Below are positions 9,032 through 18,923 of a DNA stretch of 64,000 nt, piece after piece. The DNA is taken from assembly GCA_030527795.1 (NCBI GenBank), contig JAUNAB010000007.1, forward strand, positions 1 to 64,000. Reading direction: 5' to 3'. Each line of letters begins with the position of its first letter. The first letter of the stretch is position 1. The notes beneath the pieces were generated by a model. That model had not been told where the DNA came from, searched no databases, and saw only the letters and a list, made by a program, of their open reading frames with translations. The translations under genes were made by a program, and so were the position numbers. Source of the stretch: Pasteurellaceae bacterium (GTDB taxonomy: Bacteria; Pseudomonadota; Gammaproteobacteria; Enterobacterales; Pasteurellaceae).

Positions 9032-9661
9032 ATGTCAGAGATTCAGCAATTTACACAACAGGGTATCGAAATTTTAAATAAAGAGAACCTTTATCAAGGG
9101 TTCTTTACTATGCAAAAAATCCAATTTCGCCATAAACTATTTGCAGGCGGTTGGAGTGATACCGTTACACGCGAGTTATTAATCAAAGGTGCAGCTGCTG
9201 CCGTAATAGCTTATGATCCCCATCGGGACAGTGTAATTTTAGTCGAACAAGTAAGAATTGGAGCTTATGATCCAACCTTACCCAATTCGCCTTGGTTGTT
9301 AGAACTGATAGCTGGTATGGTAGAACAAGGGGAAACACCTGAAGAAGTCGCGTTACGCGAAAGTGTTGAGGAAGCTGGCGTACAAATTCACAATTTACAA
9401 CACGCATTGAGTGTATGGGATAGCCCAGGGAGCGTCTTAGAACGCATTCATTTATTTGTTGGACAAGTGGACAGCACGCAGGCTAAAGGGATCCACGGTT
9501 TAGCCAGTGAACACGAGGATATTCGAGTACAGGTGGTGAGCAGGGAGCAAGCTTATCAATGGTTATGCGAAGGCAAAATTGATAATAGTATTGCTGTTAT
9601 GGGACTGCAATGGTTACAGTTGAACTATCTGAACTTGCATACACAGTGGCTAACTAAATAG
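9032..9661 (+). CDS. nudF: ADP-ribose pyrophosphatase NudF
   Basis: A 209-residue Nudix hydrolase cleaving ADP-ribose to AMP and ribose-5-phosphate. The Nudix box runs from GMVEQGETPEEVALRE through SVEEAGV near residues 95-117, with the catalytic Glu residues in RE-x-x-EE. Upstream IAYDPHRDSVILVEQVR and downstream DSPGSVLERIHLFVG (substrate-loop region) match the NudF subfamily. AAGGGAA precedes the ATG. It is followed by cpdA, the order also seen in enterobacteria. Confidence 0.93.
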   Translation: MSEIQQFTQQGIEILNKENLYQGFFTMQKIQFRHKLFAGGWSDTVTRELLIKGAAAAVIAYDPHRDSVILVEQVRIGAYDPTLPNSPWLLELIAGMVEQGETPEEVALRESVEEAGVQIHNLQHALSVWDSPGSVLERIHLFVGQVDSTQAKGIHGLASEHEDIRVQVVSREQAYQWLCEGKIDNSIAVMGLQWLQLNYLNLHTQWLTK

Positions 9662-9830
9662 AGAAATGAGATAAACCAATCATTTTTCATACAAAAATTG
9701 AATTAAAATTTGATCTTTGTAGCAATTTTGTTGTTTGCATAATGAAAAAGTGTGGCAAGTTGTTATCCTTATAACATTGTCGTTCAATGAAATAATGAGG
9801 TGACAGCAATAGGACTATTTAGGGGGCTCC

Positions 9831-10661
9831 GTGATAAACACATTTGTCTTTAATAATGAAAGCGAAACAGTACGCTTCATTCAACTCACCGATTCACACC
9901 TGTTTAAACACGCAACAGAAGAATTATTGGGCATTAATACACAGCGTAGCTTTGAACAAGTGCTAACAGAAATTCAAAGTAGCCCATTTAATTATGAATT
10001 TATTTTAGCCACAGGCGATCTTGTGCAAGATAGCAGCCCCGAAGGCTACTCCCGTTTCTGCCAAGGAATCAATACCTTAGACAAAATGACCTTTTGGATT
10101 GCAGGCAATCACGATTTCCAACCTTGTATGGACGAATGGCTCAATGAAAAGCAAGCCAATCTCAGTCCGAAAAAACACATTCTAGCAGGGAAATATTGGC
10201 AAATTTTACTGCTTGATAGCCAAGTCTATGGTGTTCCACACGGCGAGCTAGGGCAATATCAACTTGATTGGTTGCAAATGAAACTCGCTGAATACCCCGA
10301 TCGACACAGCCTAATTGTGTTACACCATCATCTCTTATCAACGCACTCAGCTTGGCTTGATCAACACAATTTACGCAATGCAGAGCAGCTTGCCGATCTA
10401 TTAGCCCCGTTTAAAAATGTGAAAGGCATTTTGCATGGACATATTCATCAACAAGTTGATGATATTTGGAATGGTTATCCTATTATGGCAACCCCTTCAA
10501 CCTGCGTGCAATTTAAGCCTGATAATAATGACTTCTGCTTAGATCTCTTACAACCAGGTTGGCGAGAAATTGAGCTACATTCTGATGGACGAATTGAAAC
10601 ACAAGTGAAACGTATTCAACACGTCGAATTTTTGCCTAATTTACAATTAGCTGGCTACTAA
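9831..10661 (+). CDS. cpdA: 3',5'-cyclic-AMP phosphodiesterase CpdA
   Basis: A 276-residue class III phosphodiesterase that hydrolyses cAMP and so sets the level of active CRP. All metallophosphoesterase motifs are present: TDSHLF (Asp21, His23), ATGDLVQD, AGNHDF, VLHHHLL and HGHIHQ, binding a dinuclear Fe/Mn site. The start is a GTG at 9831 with a strong AGGGGG site just upstream. The 169-bp gap to nudF suggests its own promoter. Relevance in the window: CRP-type sites are seen upstream of srlA, comEA and talB/tag. An inverted ACCGCGGT pair ends the gene. Confidence 0.95.
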   Translation: MINTFVFNNESETVRFIQLTDSHLFKHATEELLGINTQRSFEQVLTEIQSSPFNYEFILATGDLVQDSSPEGYSRFCQGINTLDKMTFWIAGNHDFQPCMDEWLNEKQANLSPKKHILAGKYWQILLLDSQVYGVPHGELGQYQLDWLQMKLAEYPDRHSLIVLHHHLLSTHSAWLDQHNLRNAEQLADLLAPFKNVKGILHGHIHQQVDDIWNGYPIMATPSTCVQFKPDNNDFCLDLLQPGWREIELHSDGRIETQVKRIQHVEFLPNLQLAGY

Positions 10662-10672
10662 AACCATCCAAA

Positions 10673-10710
10673 ACCGCGGTCAAAAAAACGATTAAATTTT
10701 TGACCACGGT
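10673..10710 (+). terminator. Paired ACCGCGGT element downstream of cpdA
   Basis: ACCGCGGTCAAAAA at the left faces TTTTTGACCACGGT at the right (one mismatch), outer length 38 bp. The inner sequence CAAAAAAACGATTAAATTTTTG is almost the same as in the pairs at 23923 and 41885. Probable terminator for cpdA. Confidence 0.75.
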
Positions 10711-10842
10711 TTAAAATCTGATTTTTAAGATATGATTAAGAATTAACAAATTTTTCTCTAATATTATTCAAAATCAATTTCACTTTGCCAATACTAGTCA
10801 TTATAATCTTACCTATTCTAACTCTACCATCTCATAAAGAAT

Positions 10843-12072
10843 ATGAGTAACTTAGACAAATTATTTAGCAATCTTAGAGAATTAAATCAGTATCTTAAAG
10901 AGCAAGATTCAAAACACCGGAAAACAGAGCTTTATGATGCAAATAGATTTAGCCCATTTCGTTTTCTACGCACAGATGAAATGGGGCTATCGCGTATTCT
11001 AGCTTTTTTATTAACCCCTGAGGAAGAACATGGACAAGGTGATTTATTGCTAAACAGTTTCCTAAAACATCTTAAACTTTATCAATTTCTTGCCTACGAT
11101 AATGTAATTGTTCATACCGAAAAACTTACTTCTAATAATAGACGTCATGACATATTATTAGAGGGCTGGATAAAAAATAAAAGAGTCTGGGTAATATCTA
11201 TTGAGAATAAATTACACGGAGCAGGGGATCAAATAGAACAAGTTTCAGATTATATAAAAGATTTGAAAGATCTTGGTGTGCCTTTTTATTTCGTTTATTT
11301 ACCTAATTACCATATTGATCCTACAGAAGAATCAATAAGAAAAGAAGAATGGGAAGATCTAAAAAGGAATAATCAAGCTTGTATTATTGATTCTAAGTGT
11401 CTAGTCAATTGGTTAGAACAAATGCCAATAATTGCACCTAAAATGCAATTTTTTATCAATGATTTTAAGAATTTTATTAAGGAAGAGCTTATGGGTATAA
11501 CAGAAAATTCAGATGAATTAGTAAAAAAAATTACATCTGATAATGAGTTATTAGAAACAGTATTAGAAATCTGCAATAATGCGCTCCCGTTATATGATCA
11601 TTTAATAGTAATTCTTATTTCTCAATTACAAGAAATGTGTAAAAAAGAATTTACTAAATTATGTGATCAAGGTTGGATTGTTAATGAATGGGGAGGTTAT
11701 AGAAGTAAATATGTCGGAATAGGCTTTAATAATCAAGAAAATGATTGCCTAGGGATAGGATTAGAATGTACTGATGGTTTTTTTGAAAATACTTACTATG
11801 GAATATGGGCAACAAAAGACGAATTTGAACAAACAGACTACGATAAACTTCAATCATTCTTTAATAATAGATTTACAAATCTTAAATCTAGTAAGTATTG
11901 GATAAAATGGAAATATGCAGAAAACAATTTACGTAATTGGAATGTTCAAACATGGAAAGGTATAAATGATGGTAGTCTAGCATTACAAATCTTTTCATTG
12001 TGGAAACCATTTATTGAAGTGATTCATCAATTCTTAATTAAAGAAGGTAATACCATCACCTTTGAAAAGTAA
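10843..12072 (+). CDS. PD-(D/E)XK nuclease superfamily protein, probable accessory gene
   Basis: A 409-residue soluble protein. A PD-(D/E)XK-like core is visible: RHDILLEG near residue 103, then WVISIENKLHGAGDQIEQ near residue 116 (Asp...Glu-x-Lys with a following Gln), preceded by a helical RTDEMGLSRILAFLL segment. This resembles the family often annotated PDDEXK_4 in phage and defence contexts. The C-terminal half is Trp-rich (KYWIKWKYAENNLRNW) and of unknown fold. Base composition is clearly more AT-rich than its neighbours and it contains no ACCGCGGT motif, suggesting transfer. No partner gene is next to it. Possible roles are an orphan restriction or anti-phage nuclease; not established. 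Confidence 0.65.
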   Translation: MSNLDKLFSNLRELNQYLKEQDSKHRKTELYDANRFSPFRFLRTDEMGLSRILAFLLTPEEEHGQGDLLLNSFLKHLKLYQFLAYDNVIVHTEKLTSNNRRHDILLEGWIKNKRVWVISIENKLHGAGDQIEQVSDYIKDLKDLGVPFYFVYLPNYHIDPTEESIRKEEWEDLKRNNQACIIDSKCLVNWLEQMPIIAPKMQFFINDFKNFIKEELMGITENSDELVKKITSDNELLETVLEICNNALPLYDHLIVILISQLQEMCKKEFTKLCDQGWIVNEWGGYRSKYVGIGFNNQENDCLGIGLECTDGFFENTYYGIWATKDEFEQTDYDKLQSFFNNRFTNLKSSKYWIKWKYAENNLRNWNVQTWKGINDGSLALQIFSLWKPFIEVIHQFLIKEGNTITFEK

Positions 12073-12101
12073 TACAAATTACTATCTCAAATAAAAAAAA
12101 A

Positions 12102-12130
12102 CTCAAAGAATCTTATTTCTTTGAGGTTTT
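12102..12130. terminator. Bidirectional terminator between convergent genes
   Basis: CTCAAAGAA pairs with TTCTTTGAG around a 6-base loop, flanked by an A-run on the left and GGTTTTTAT on the right. It separates the nuclease gene from the minus-strand NTF2-like gene. Confidence 0.75.
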
Positions 12131-12147
12131 TATCTAAATCAGACTAT

Positions 12148-12600
12148 TTATTTTATAAACATTGGATTGCCAGATTTTGTTTGGCTTGTGGGTACTGAAT
12201 TTTGCAACACATCCCAATGTTCCACAATTTTACCTTGCTTCACTCGGAAAATATCTGCCGCTAGTTCAGGTGCATTTTTTCCATCCAAACCACGTCCATA
12301 GATAATCACAATATCATTATTCGCGGTGATAAAGCCTTGCTCATATTTATAATTTTCAGGTAACGACTGAATTAATTCAATGAAGGCATCACGTCCGTTA
12401 GCAACTGTTGGATTATGTTGAATATAGTTTTCGGCAAAATAATGTTTAATAGACTGAATATCGTGTTTATTAAATGCACTATCCATAGCTTTTTGCACCA
12501 ATGCCATATTTGCTTTTTCAGTATGTTGTGTTGCAGATTTTTTCGCTTGCACATTAAAGGCTGCAGCTCCTAATAACATCGCTAAAATAAGTTTCTTCAT
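12148..12600 (-). CDS. Exported NTF2-like (SnoaL-type) protein
   Basis: A 150-residue protein with a signal peptide (KKLILAMLLGAAAFNVQA, cleavage near 19) and an NTF2/SnoaL cone-fold domain: ALVQKAMDSAFNKHD, YFAENYIQHNPTVANGRDAF and HWDVLQ are typical of the SnoaL-like polyketide-cyclase group. Members bind small hydrophobic ligands or act as isomerases; the substrate is not predictable. It ends the minus-strand redox cluster, 124 bp downstream of the SDR gene, and may have its own promoter in that gap. Confidence 0.8.
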   Translation of the reverse strand: MKKLILAMLLGAAAFNVQAKKSATQHTEKANMALVQKAMDSAFNKHDIQSIKHYFAENYIQHNPTVANGRDAFIELIQSLPENYKYEQGFITANNDIVIIYGRGLDGKNAPELAADIFRVKQGKIVEHWDVLQNSVPTSQTKSGNPMFIK

Positions 12601-12723
12601 TATTTGCTTTCCTAATAAAAATGTTAAATATCACTATTTAAGTTAAAATAGTGGAGAATTATATTCGGAATAAAAGCTAAAACAAGTACTTACATCAATG
12701 TAAGTATAATCATTTTTACTTAT

Positions 12724-13521
12724 TTAATTACCATAAAAAAACTTCGCGGTTGCACCGCCGTCAATCAGGAAATCTGAACCTGTGATATATCCGCCTTCTG
12801 GTCCCATAATTAACGCAGCAAGTGCAGCAACTTCGTCAGGTGTGCCGCCACGCTTAGCTGGTTGATTGGCAAGCATATTGCGATAAAAATCTTTACGTTC
12901 GCCATTTAGTTCATCATTTGCCAATGGAGTATGGATAATCCCAGGGCTAATACAATTCATTCGCGCACCACGCTCAGCCCAACGTACAGCTTCCGCTTGT
13001 ACGCGTAAGCTATTGCCGCGTTTTGACACTTGATAAGCCAATAAGGTATCGTTGACCACTTGTACAAAAGGCAATGCCAATAATGCTTCACTTGGCGTAG
13101 TGGCTAATTGACGATCTTGCTCTGCCGTTAACGCTGGCAAGCGATGACCTGATTGTGAACCAATAACAATCCCACAACCACCTTCGGCAATGACTGAACC
13201 AAAAATTTCAAGAAATAAGGCGGTTCCATATAAATCCACTTTTAAAATAACATCAACGGGCGCTTGCGAAGGCGATACGCCTGCGGAATTTACCACATAT
13301 TTTACCTCCCCCATTTCTACAGCACGCTGCGCTAATGCCGTCAATGATTGGCGATCGGTCACATTCACTTGTGCAGTTGAACAATCAAACCCCGCATCAC
13401 GTAATGTCATTGAGGCTTTTTCAGCATTGGCTAAATGCAAATCCGCACAAATAATATGCATACCATTGCCTACACGACATGCAATCGCTTGCGCTAAACC
13501 GCCAGAACCTAAAATAACCAT
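12724..13521 (-). CDS. Short-chain dehydrogenase/reductase (5' end possibly frameshifted)
   Basis: A classical SDR of about 265 residues: nucleotide-binding VILGSGGLAQAIA at the N-terminus, VNSAGVSP near residue 85, catalytic YQVSKRGN (Tyr-x3-Lys) near 158, and GGYITGSDFLIDGGA at the C-terminus. Substrate unknown. The best ribosome site (AGGAAAG) sits in front of an ATG at 13535 that reads Met-Lys-Lys-Met-stop. One extra A in the seven-A run (13526-13532) would give MKKNVMVILGSGG. As written, translation must begin at ATG 13521 (or GTG 13524), close to the natural N-terminus, with poor ribosome-site spacing. Confidence 0.8.
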   Translation of the reverse strand: MVILGSGGLAQAIACRVGNGMHIICADLHLANAEKASMTLRDAGFDCSTAQVNVTDRQSLTALAQRAVEMGEVKYVVNSAGVSPSQAPVDVILKVDLYGTALFLEIFGSVIAEGGCGIVIGSQSGHRLPALTAEQDRQLATTPSEALLALPFVQVVNDTLLAYQVSKRGNSLRVQAEAVRWAERGARMNCISPGIIHTPLANDELNGERKDFYRNMLANQPAKRGGTPDEVAALAALIMGPEGGYITGSDFLIDGGATAKFFYGN

Positions 13522-13560
13522 CACATTTTTTTCATTTTACTTTCCTCACTATTATTCATA

Positions 13561-14667
13561 TTAATTAACCTTTTCCCACCAATGTTCAAATTTTTCCGCA
13601 CTATCTGCATCTAAATCCATAATCTCACCAATTTTAGGCGTATAAAGTGGCAATTTTTCGCGTAACGAATGTTGTGCAATAAGTGCCATCGGTTCATTCC
13701 ACGCGTGGTTCGCTAGAATATATTTACTATTATGAACCGTCACGAATTTTTGCGGTTTTAATGTGTTTACAACCCGCGGTAATTGGTTAGGCAAATCGTG
13801 GATTTGCACCCAATTTTCACTGTATTGTCCATTTTCTAAAATCGCGAAATCAATTTTTGGAAACTGTTCTGCAATATCGGCATAAAAGTCGCCATAGCCA
13901 CTGTCGCCGCCAATATAAATCGTCTTACTTGGGGTTTGTAACATAAAGGATGCCCATAAAGATTGGTTGCTCGTTAGCCCACGTCCAGAAAAATGACGAG
14001 CGGGTAATGCGGTAATGCTCACACCCTCAGAAAGAGATAAGGTGTCATGCCAATCTAATTCCGCCAGTTTAGTTGAATCCCATCCCCAACGTTCAAAATG
14101 GGCACCCACGCCAAGGGGCATCACCACTTTTCCCAAACGTTCTTTGATTGCTTGCACGGTCTCAAAATCTAAATGATCCCAATGATCGTGGCTGATAATA
14201 AGTACATCAACAGGCGGAATATGTTCAGGTTTAAAATAATCTGAACCCGCAAATGCTTTACCAAAAAACCACACTGGCGATGCCGACACCAATGTTGGAT
14301 CAATTAAATAGCGTTTACCATCTACTATCAATAAGTAGCCCGAATGCCCAAACCACACATATAAATTCTTATCCATCGGCAACTGCGATAGCTCTGTTTT
14401 CACCACGGGAATACGATTTTTAGGGGCAATATTCGGATCTTTTTGGAAAAGTCCTTTTAACATCGTCAATAGCGGGTTATCTTCACTAGTAAACTGATCT
14501 GTCTGTTGCAGATTCTGAAAAGCCCCTTTTTGATAATTCACGGATTTTTGAATCCGTGCTAATCGTTCCCCACTCGGCAACGCCCCAAATTTCTCACTAT
14601 GTACAAATCCATAAACACTCAAAACAAGTAACGTCAAAATGCCTAAAATAACCGAAAAAATTTTCAT
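13561..14667 (-). CDS. Membrane-anchored metallo-beta-lactamase-fold hydrolase (UlaG-like)
   Basis: A 368-residue protein with one N-terminal transmembrane segment or uncleaved signal (residues 1-22), then an MBL-fold domain. Zn ligands are visible in SHDHWDHLD near residue 158, LPARHFSGRG near 222 and GGDSGYGDF near 253, and a late His in TVHNSKY near 318. The arrangement resembles the UlaG / NAPE-phospholipase D-like branch often annotated as outer-membrane or periplasmic hydrolases. It lies 10 bp downstream of the NTF2-like gene in the same direction. Substrate unknown. Confidence 0.85.
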   Translation of the reverse strand: MKIFSVILGILTLLVLSVYGFVHSEKFGALPSGERLARIQKSVNYQKGAFQNLQQTDQFTSEDNPLLTMLKGLFQKDPNIAPKNRIPVVKTELSQLPMDKNLYVWFGHSGYLLIVDGKRYLIDPTLVSASPVWFFGKAFAGSDYFKPEHIPPVDVLIISHDHWDHLDFETVQAIKERLGKVVMPLGVGAHFERWGWDSTKLAELDWHDTLSLSEGVSITALPARHFSGRGLTSNQSLWASFMLQTPSKTIYIGGDSGYGDFYADIAEQFPKIDFAILENGQYSENWVQIHDLPNQLPRVVNTLKPQKFVTVHNSKYILANHAWNEPMALIAQHSLREKLPLYTPKIGEIMDLDADSAEKFEHWWEKVN

Positions 14668-14676
14668 AAAATCTTA

Positions 14677-15113
14677 TTACCCAACTAACTCTCGTTGCTC
14701 ACTCAACATAAAATGAGCGACTCGCTTGCTAATTCGCCATTTACCTTGCTGTTTTTGATATTCATCTTGATACCGAACAATATGTTCTTGAAGTTGGGTT
14801 TTCCCCTTTTCCACACGCACCAATTTTACCGTGCAATAATGGGTCGCGGCTGCAGCATTATCGCTAAGTTGTGTCAGCATAAATTGCCCATTAATATGTG
14901 CCATTTGGCTAAATTGTTGCGTAAATTCGGTAAACACGTGTTCAATTTGTGCCGTCCCCTTTAAGTCAGCAAATAACTCGCCTCCCATATAAGTAATCAC
15001 ATTCGCATCGGGGTAAATAACGCCATTTGCTCGTGAATTTTCCATTCATCAGCTAAAAATGAAAACTCATCAACGATAGCTTTTAAGGCAAAATAAGTGT
15101 GTAAATCTTGCAT
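14677..15113 (-). pseudogene. NTF2-like (SnoaL-type) gene with a frameshift
   Basis: Translation from ATG 15113 (AAGGA upstream) gives MQDLHTYFALKAIVDEF to EQMALFTP and then hits a stop. The natural continuation, DANVITYMGGELFADLKG and onward, is in the next frame. One more C in the four-C run at 15010-15013 would restore a continuous protein of about 145 residues typical of the SnoaL-like family, ending MLSEQRELVG. So it is either a recently broken gene or a homopolymer sequencing error. It sits between an NAD(P)-binding protein and the MBL-fold hydrolase. Confidence 0.82.
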
Positions 15114-15162
15114 CTGTTTTTCCTTCTCTTCATTATCTTTATCTTTTAGCAATGCCAAGGCT

Positions 15163-15717
15163 TTAGCCAAGGTATAAATTTGGCTGAGCGACAATTTTTG
15201 CCACTAAATCAGCAATACTTCGTCTGGAAACCCGATTGCCGATAAAAGCTTCACCTTTACGAGTGAGTTGATAATTGATACTCGCGTCATTGGTAAACCA
15301 AGCAGGGCGTAAAATCGTATAATCCAATCCCGATTGCTCAATAATTTTCGCTGAATGGCGATAAGGATCTAAAATTGCCCCGTGATCTTCGGGCGTTTCA
15401 CCATAAATCCCCATACTACTCACTAAAATAACGCGTTTTACGTCCGCGGTTTGCATCGCTTGCACCACATTACGCGTCATCGTTGCCAAATCACCAGACA
15501 AATTGATATAGACCAAATCCTGCCCGCTCATTGCCTGTTGCACATCAGCTAAATTCAACGCATCGCCTTGCACCAGTTGCACATTAGCGTGACAAAATGA
15601 CGATAAACGCCGTGTATCGCGGGCAAATAACGTAAGATGATTATCGGGATTTTCCAATAAAACGGGAATAACAACCTGTGCTAATCCCCCCGTAGCCCCT
15701 AAAATTAAAATTTTCAT
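15163..15717 (-). CDS. NAD(P)-binding atypical SDR (NmrA/YwnB-like), C-terminus slightly truncated
   Basis: A 184-residue Rossmann protein: ILGATGGLAQVVIPVLL at the N-terminus, LFARDTRRL, VILVSSMGIYG near residue 95 and LDYTILRPAWF near 130 mark the atypical-SDR group that binds NAD(P) and often lacks dehydrogenase activity. It stops at TAA (15163-15165) after PNLYLG. The in-frame sequence continues SLGIAKR before a second stop at 15139, matching the family's usual C-terminal tail, so a CAA-to-TAA change has probably removed the last eight or so residues. The catalytic fold is probably intact. Confidence 0.83.
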   Translation of the reverse strand: MKILILGATGGLAQVVIPVLLENPDNHLTLFARDTRRLSSFCHANVQLVQGDALNLADVQQAMSGQDLVYINLSGDLATMTRNVVQAMQTADVKRVILVSSMGIYGETPEDHGAILDPYRHSAKIIEQSGLDYTILRPAWFTNDASINYQLTRKGEAFIGNRVSRRSIADLVAKIVAQPNLYLG

Positions 15718-15794
15718 TATGGTCCTTTCTCACTAAAATTTAAATGATTTTTTGAGCGCGGTATAAGAATTAATACTTACTTTCCCTTTCAATA

Positions 15795-16913
15795 TTATTC
15801 AACTTCTGATAGCGACAATAACGGTTGAGGTAAACGCTCACCAATAATGTGTATTTCATTAACTTCACGCTGAAATTGTGCCCATTCATTTTTGTCTAAA
15901 ACCAAGCCACTCGCCCCAAGATTTTCTAATAAATGGTAAATTTTGCTTGTTCCCACAATAGGAACAATAAATGCTTTCTGAGCCAATAACCACGCCAAAG
16001 AAAGTTGTGCTGGCGTACATTGTTTTTGCTCCGCCCAACGCTTCACTAATTCCACTAACTGAATATTATGTTGCATTGCCTTCGTACTAAATGCAGGCAC
16101 GAGTGAACGAAAATCCTTGCTCGGATCAGCGTTAAACTTGGTATCAGCTTTAACATACCCCGCCAACAGGCCCATTGCTAATGGCGACCAAGGCACAAAA
16201 CCAATACCCAATTCTTCACATAATGGAATCACATCACGTTCGCGATTACGAAAAAACAAAGAATATTCACTTTGAATAGCAGTTAACGGCTGAATCGCGT
16301 GAGCTGTACGAATAGTTTTCTCGCCCACTTCACACAACCCCCAATGCAACACTTTTCCCGCTTTAATCAAATCACCAACCGCGCCCGCGACTTCCTCTAT
16401 CGGCACAGCAGGATCAAGACGGTGTTGATAAAGTAAATCAATATGATCAGTTTGCAAACGTTGCAACATTGCATCAACCACTTGCTTAATATGTTCAGGA
16501 CGACTATTTAATTTGCCCGTGCGTTTACCCGTTTTGGGATCAATATCCCAACCAAATTTGCTCGCAATCTTCACGCGATCACGCACGCCCTTAAGCCCTT
16601 CACCAAGCACAAGCTCACTTTCAAAAGGACCATAAGCTTCCGCGGTATCAAACAATGTTACGCCGAAATCTACTGCTTTCCGCACCACATTGACCGCCTG
16701 GTGTCTTGTCGGCTGTGCAACGCCATACATATCTTGCCCTAAACTTTGGCAACCTAATCCCAATGCTGACACACTCAAATCCGCCATTTTTCTTACGCCT
16801 AATGGCGATGAAGTCGCAACATTCGGTAATTTTTCGGCATTTGCGGAAAGTGGTAACAAGGTGGCTAATGCTGAACCATCAATCTTAAGTAAATTTCTGC
16901 GAGATAATTTCAT
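15795..16913 (-). CDS. Aldo/keto reductase with a Tat signal peptide
   Basis: A 372-residue enzyme. The N-terminus MKLSRRNLLK followed by a hydrophobic stretch to SANA is a twin-arginine export signal (consensus SRRxFLK), so the folded enzyme is probably periplasmic. The AKR barrel follows from LGVRKMADLSVSALGLGCQ, with the catalytic tetrad in LFDTAEAYGP (Asp, Tyr), ASKFGWD (Lys) and YQHRLDP (His), and the C-terminal IVGTSKIYHLLENL cofactor segment. It resembles quinone/aldehyde-reducing AKRs paired with LysR regulators. Middle of the minus-strand redox cluster. Confidence 0.88.
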   Translation of the reverse strand: MKLSRRNLLKIDGSALATLLPLSANAEKLPNVATSSPLGVRKMADLSVSALGLGCQSLGQDMYGVAQPTRHQAVNVVRKAVDFGVTLFDTAEAYGPFESELVLGEGLKGVRDRVKIASKFGWDIDPKTGKRTGKLNSRPEHIKQVVDAMLQRLQTDHIDLLYQHRLDPAVPIEEVAGAVGDLIKAGKVLHWGLCEVGEKTIRTAHAIQPLTAIQSEYSLFFRNRERDVIPLCEELGIGFVPWSPLAMGLLAGYVKADTKFNADPSKDFRSLVPAFSTKAMQHNIQLVELVKRWAEQKQCTPAQLSLAWLLAQKAFIVPIVGTSKIYHLLENLGASGLVLDKNEWAQFQREVNEIHIIGERLPQPLLSLSEVE

Positions 16914-17037
16914 TTGATATCCTTATTTAAAACAATAATACTCACTAAATTAAGTCAATCTAAAATTGAACCATTTTTTGACCGCGGTATCGGGCGATCA
17001 AGCAATATTTGACATAGTCCGCTCAATCGCATTTCTA

Positions 17038-18030
17038 CTAAAATACGCTTAAAACGGGATGTGGAACATAAGGCAATTCAAGCATCGCTATCTCTTCATC
17101 AGTTAATTTTACTGATAAAGCAGCTACAGCATCTTCCACGTGTTTCACCGCTGTTGTACCAACGATTAGTGAAGTTACCGCAGGCTTAGACAACAACCAA
17201 GCCAATGCAACTTGTGCCATCGGTAAACCTTTTTCATTTGCTAATTTCTGCAAATTATCAACAACCAATTTATCCGCGGCTTCCGTATTTCCCCACACCA
17301 TAGGTGAAACTTGGTCAATCTTACTGCGATTAGTCTGCTCACCCCAAGGACGAGTCAAGCGTCCACCAGCCAAAGGCGACCACGGAACGACGGCAACATT
17401 GCGATCTTGACACAATGGCAACATTTCCCTTTCTTCTTCACGATGAATTAATGAATAGTGATTTTGCATAGAAATAAATTTTGTTCAGTTATGCTTTTCT
17501 GCAATATTTTGCAAACGTTCAAATTCCCACGCATACATTGAGCTAGCACCAATATAACGTGCCTTGCCACTTTTCACGACATCGTGCAAAGCTTCCATTA
17601 TCTCTTCCATTGGCGTGCTATGATCCAAACGATGAATTTGATACACATCCACATAATCCATTTGTAAGCGTTTCAAGCTGTGATCAATTTCAGCCATAAT
17701 ATTTTTACGCGATAATCCACCACCATTTGGACGATCAGGACGCATTGGAAAATGTACTTTCGTTGCAACCACAATTTCATCACGATTTAAGCCAAAATGC
17801 TTAATTAACTGCCCGGTGACTTCTTCGCTCATTCCCATTTGATAAACATTAGCGGTATCAAAATAATTAATGCCTAACTCAATTGCTTTTTTAAATGACG
17901 GTTTAGCTTGCTCTAATCCAACCGCCCATGGAAACAATCCGTTATTTTCCCCTGAAGCATCAAAACTCATCATACCCAAACAGATACGAGATACATCTAA
18001 CCCACTGTTTCCTAATTTCACATATTGCAT
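17038..18030 (-). pseudogene. Aldo/keto reductase gene interrupted by a nonsense codon
   Basis: Both halves are in one frame. Residues 1-181 (MQYVKLGNSGLDVSRICLG to QNIAEKHN) are followed by TGA at 17485-17487, then TKFISMQNHYSLIHREEER and the rest to PHPVLSVF. The family has AEKHxWTKF here, so a single TGG-to-TGA change explains the break. The intact protein would be about 330 residues, with the tetrad in YFDTANVYQMG, ATKVHFP and YQIHRLDH. Readthrough or restart at the ATG at 17469 would not give a functional barrel. Start ATG 18030 has GGAAAG upstream. Confidence 0.9.
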
Positions 18031-18062
18031 TTTGCTTTCCTTATATTAATTATTAAAAAATT

Positions 18063-18923
<861 letters not shown>

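Noticed and set aside
13190-13564. 124-codon plus-strand frame opposite the SDR gene
   Set aside because: Antisense shadow; product has no recognisable domain and no ribosome site.
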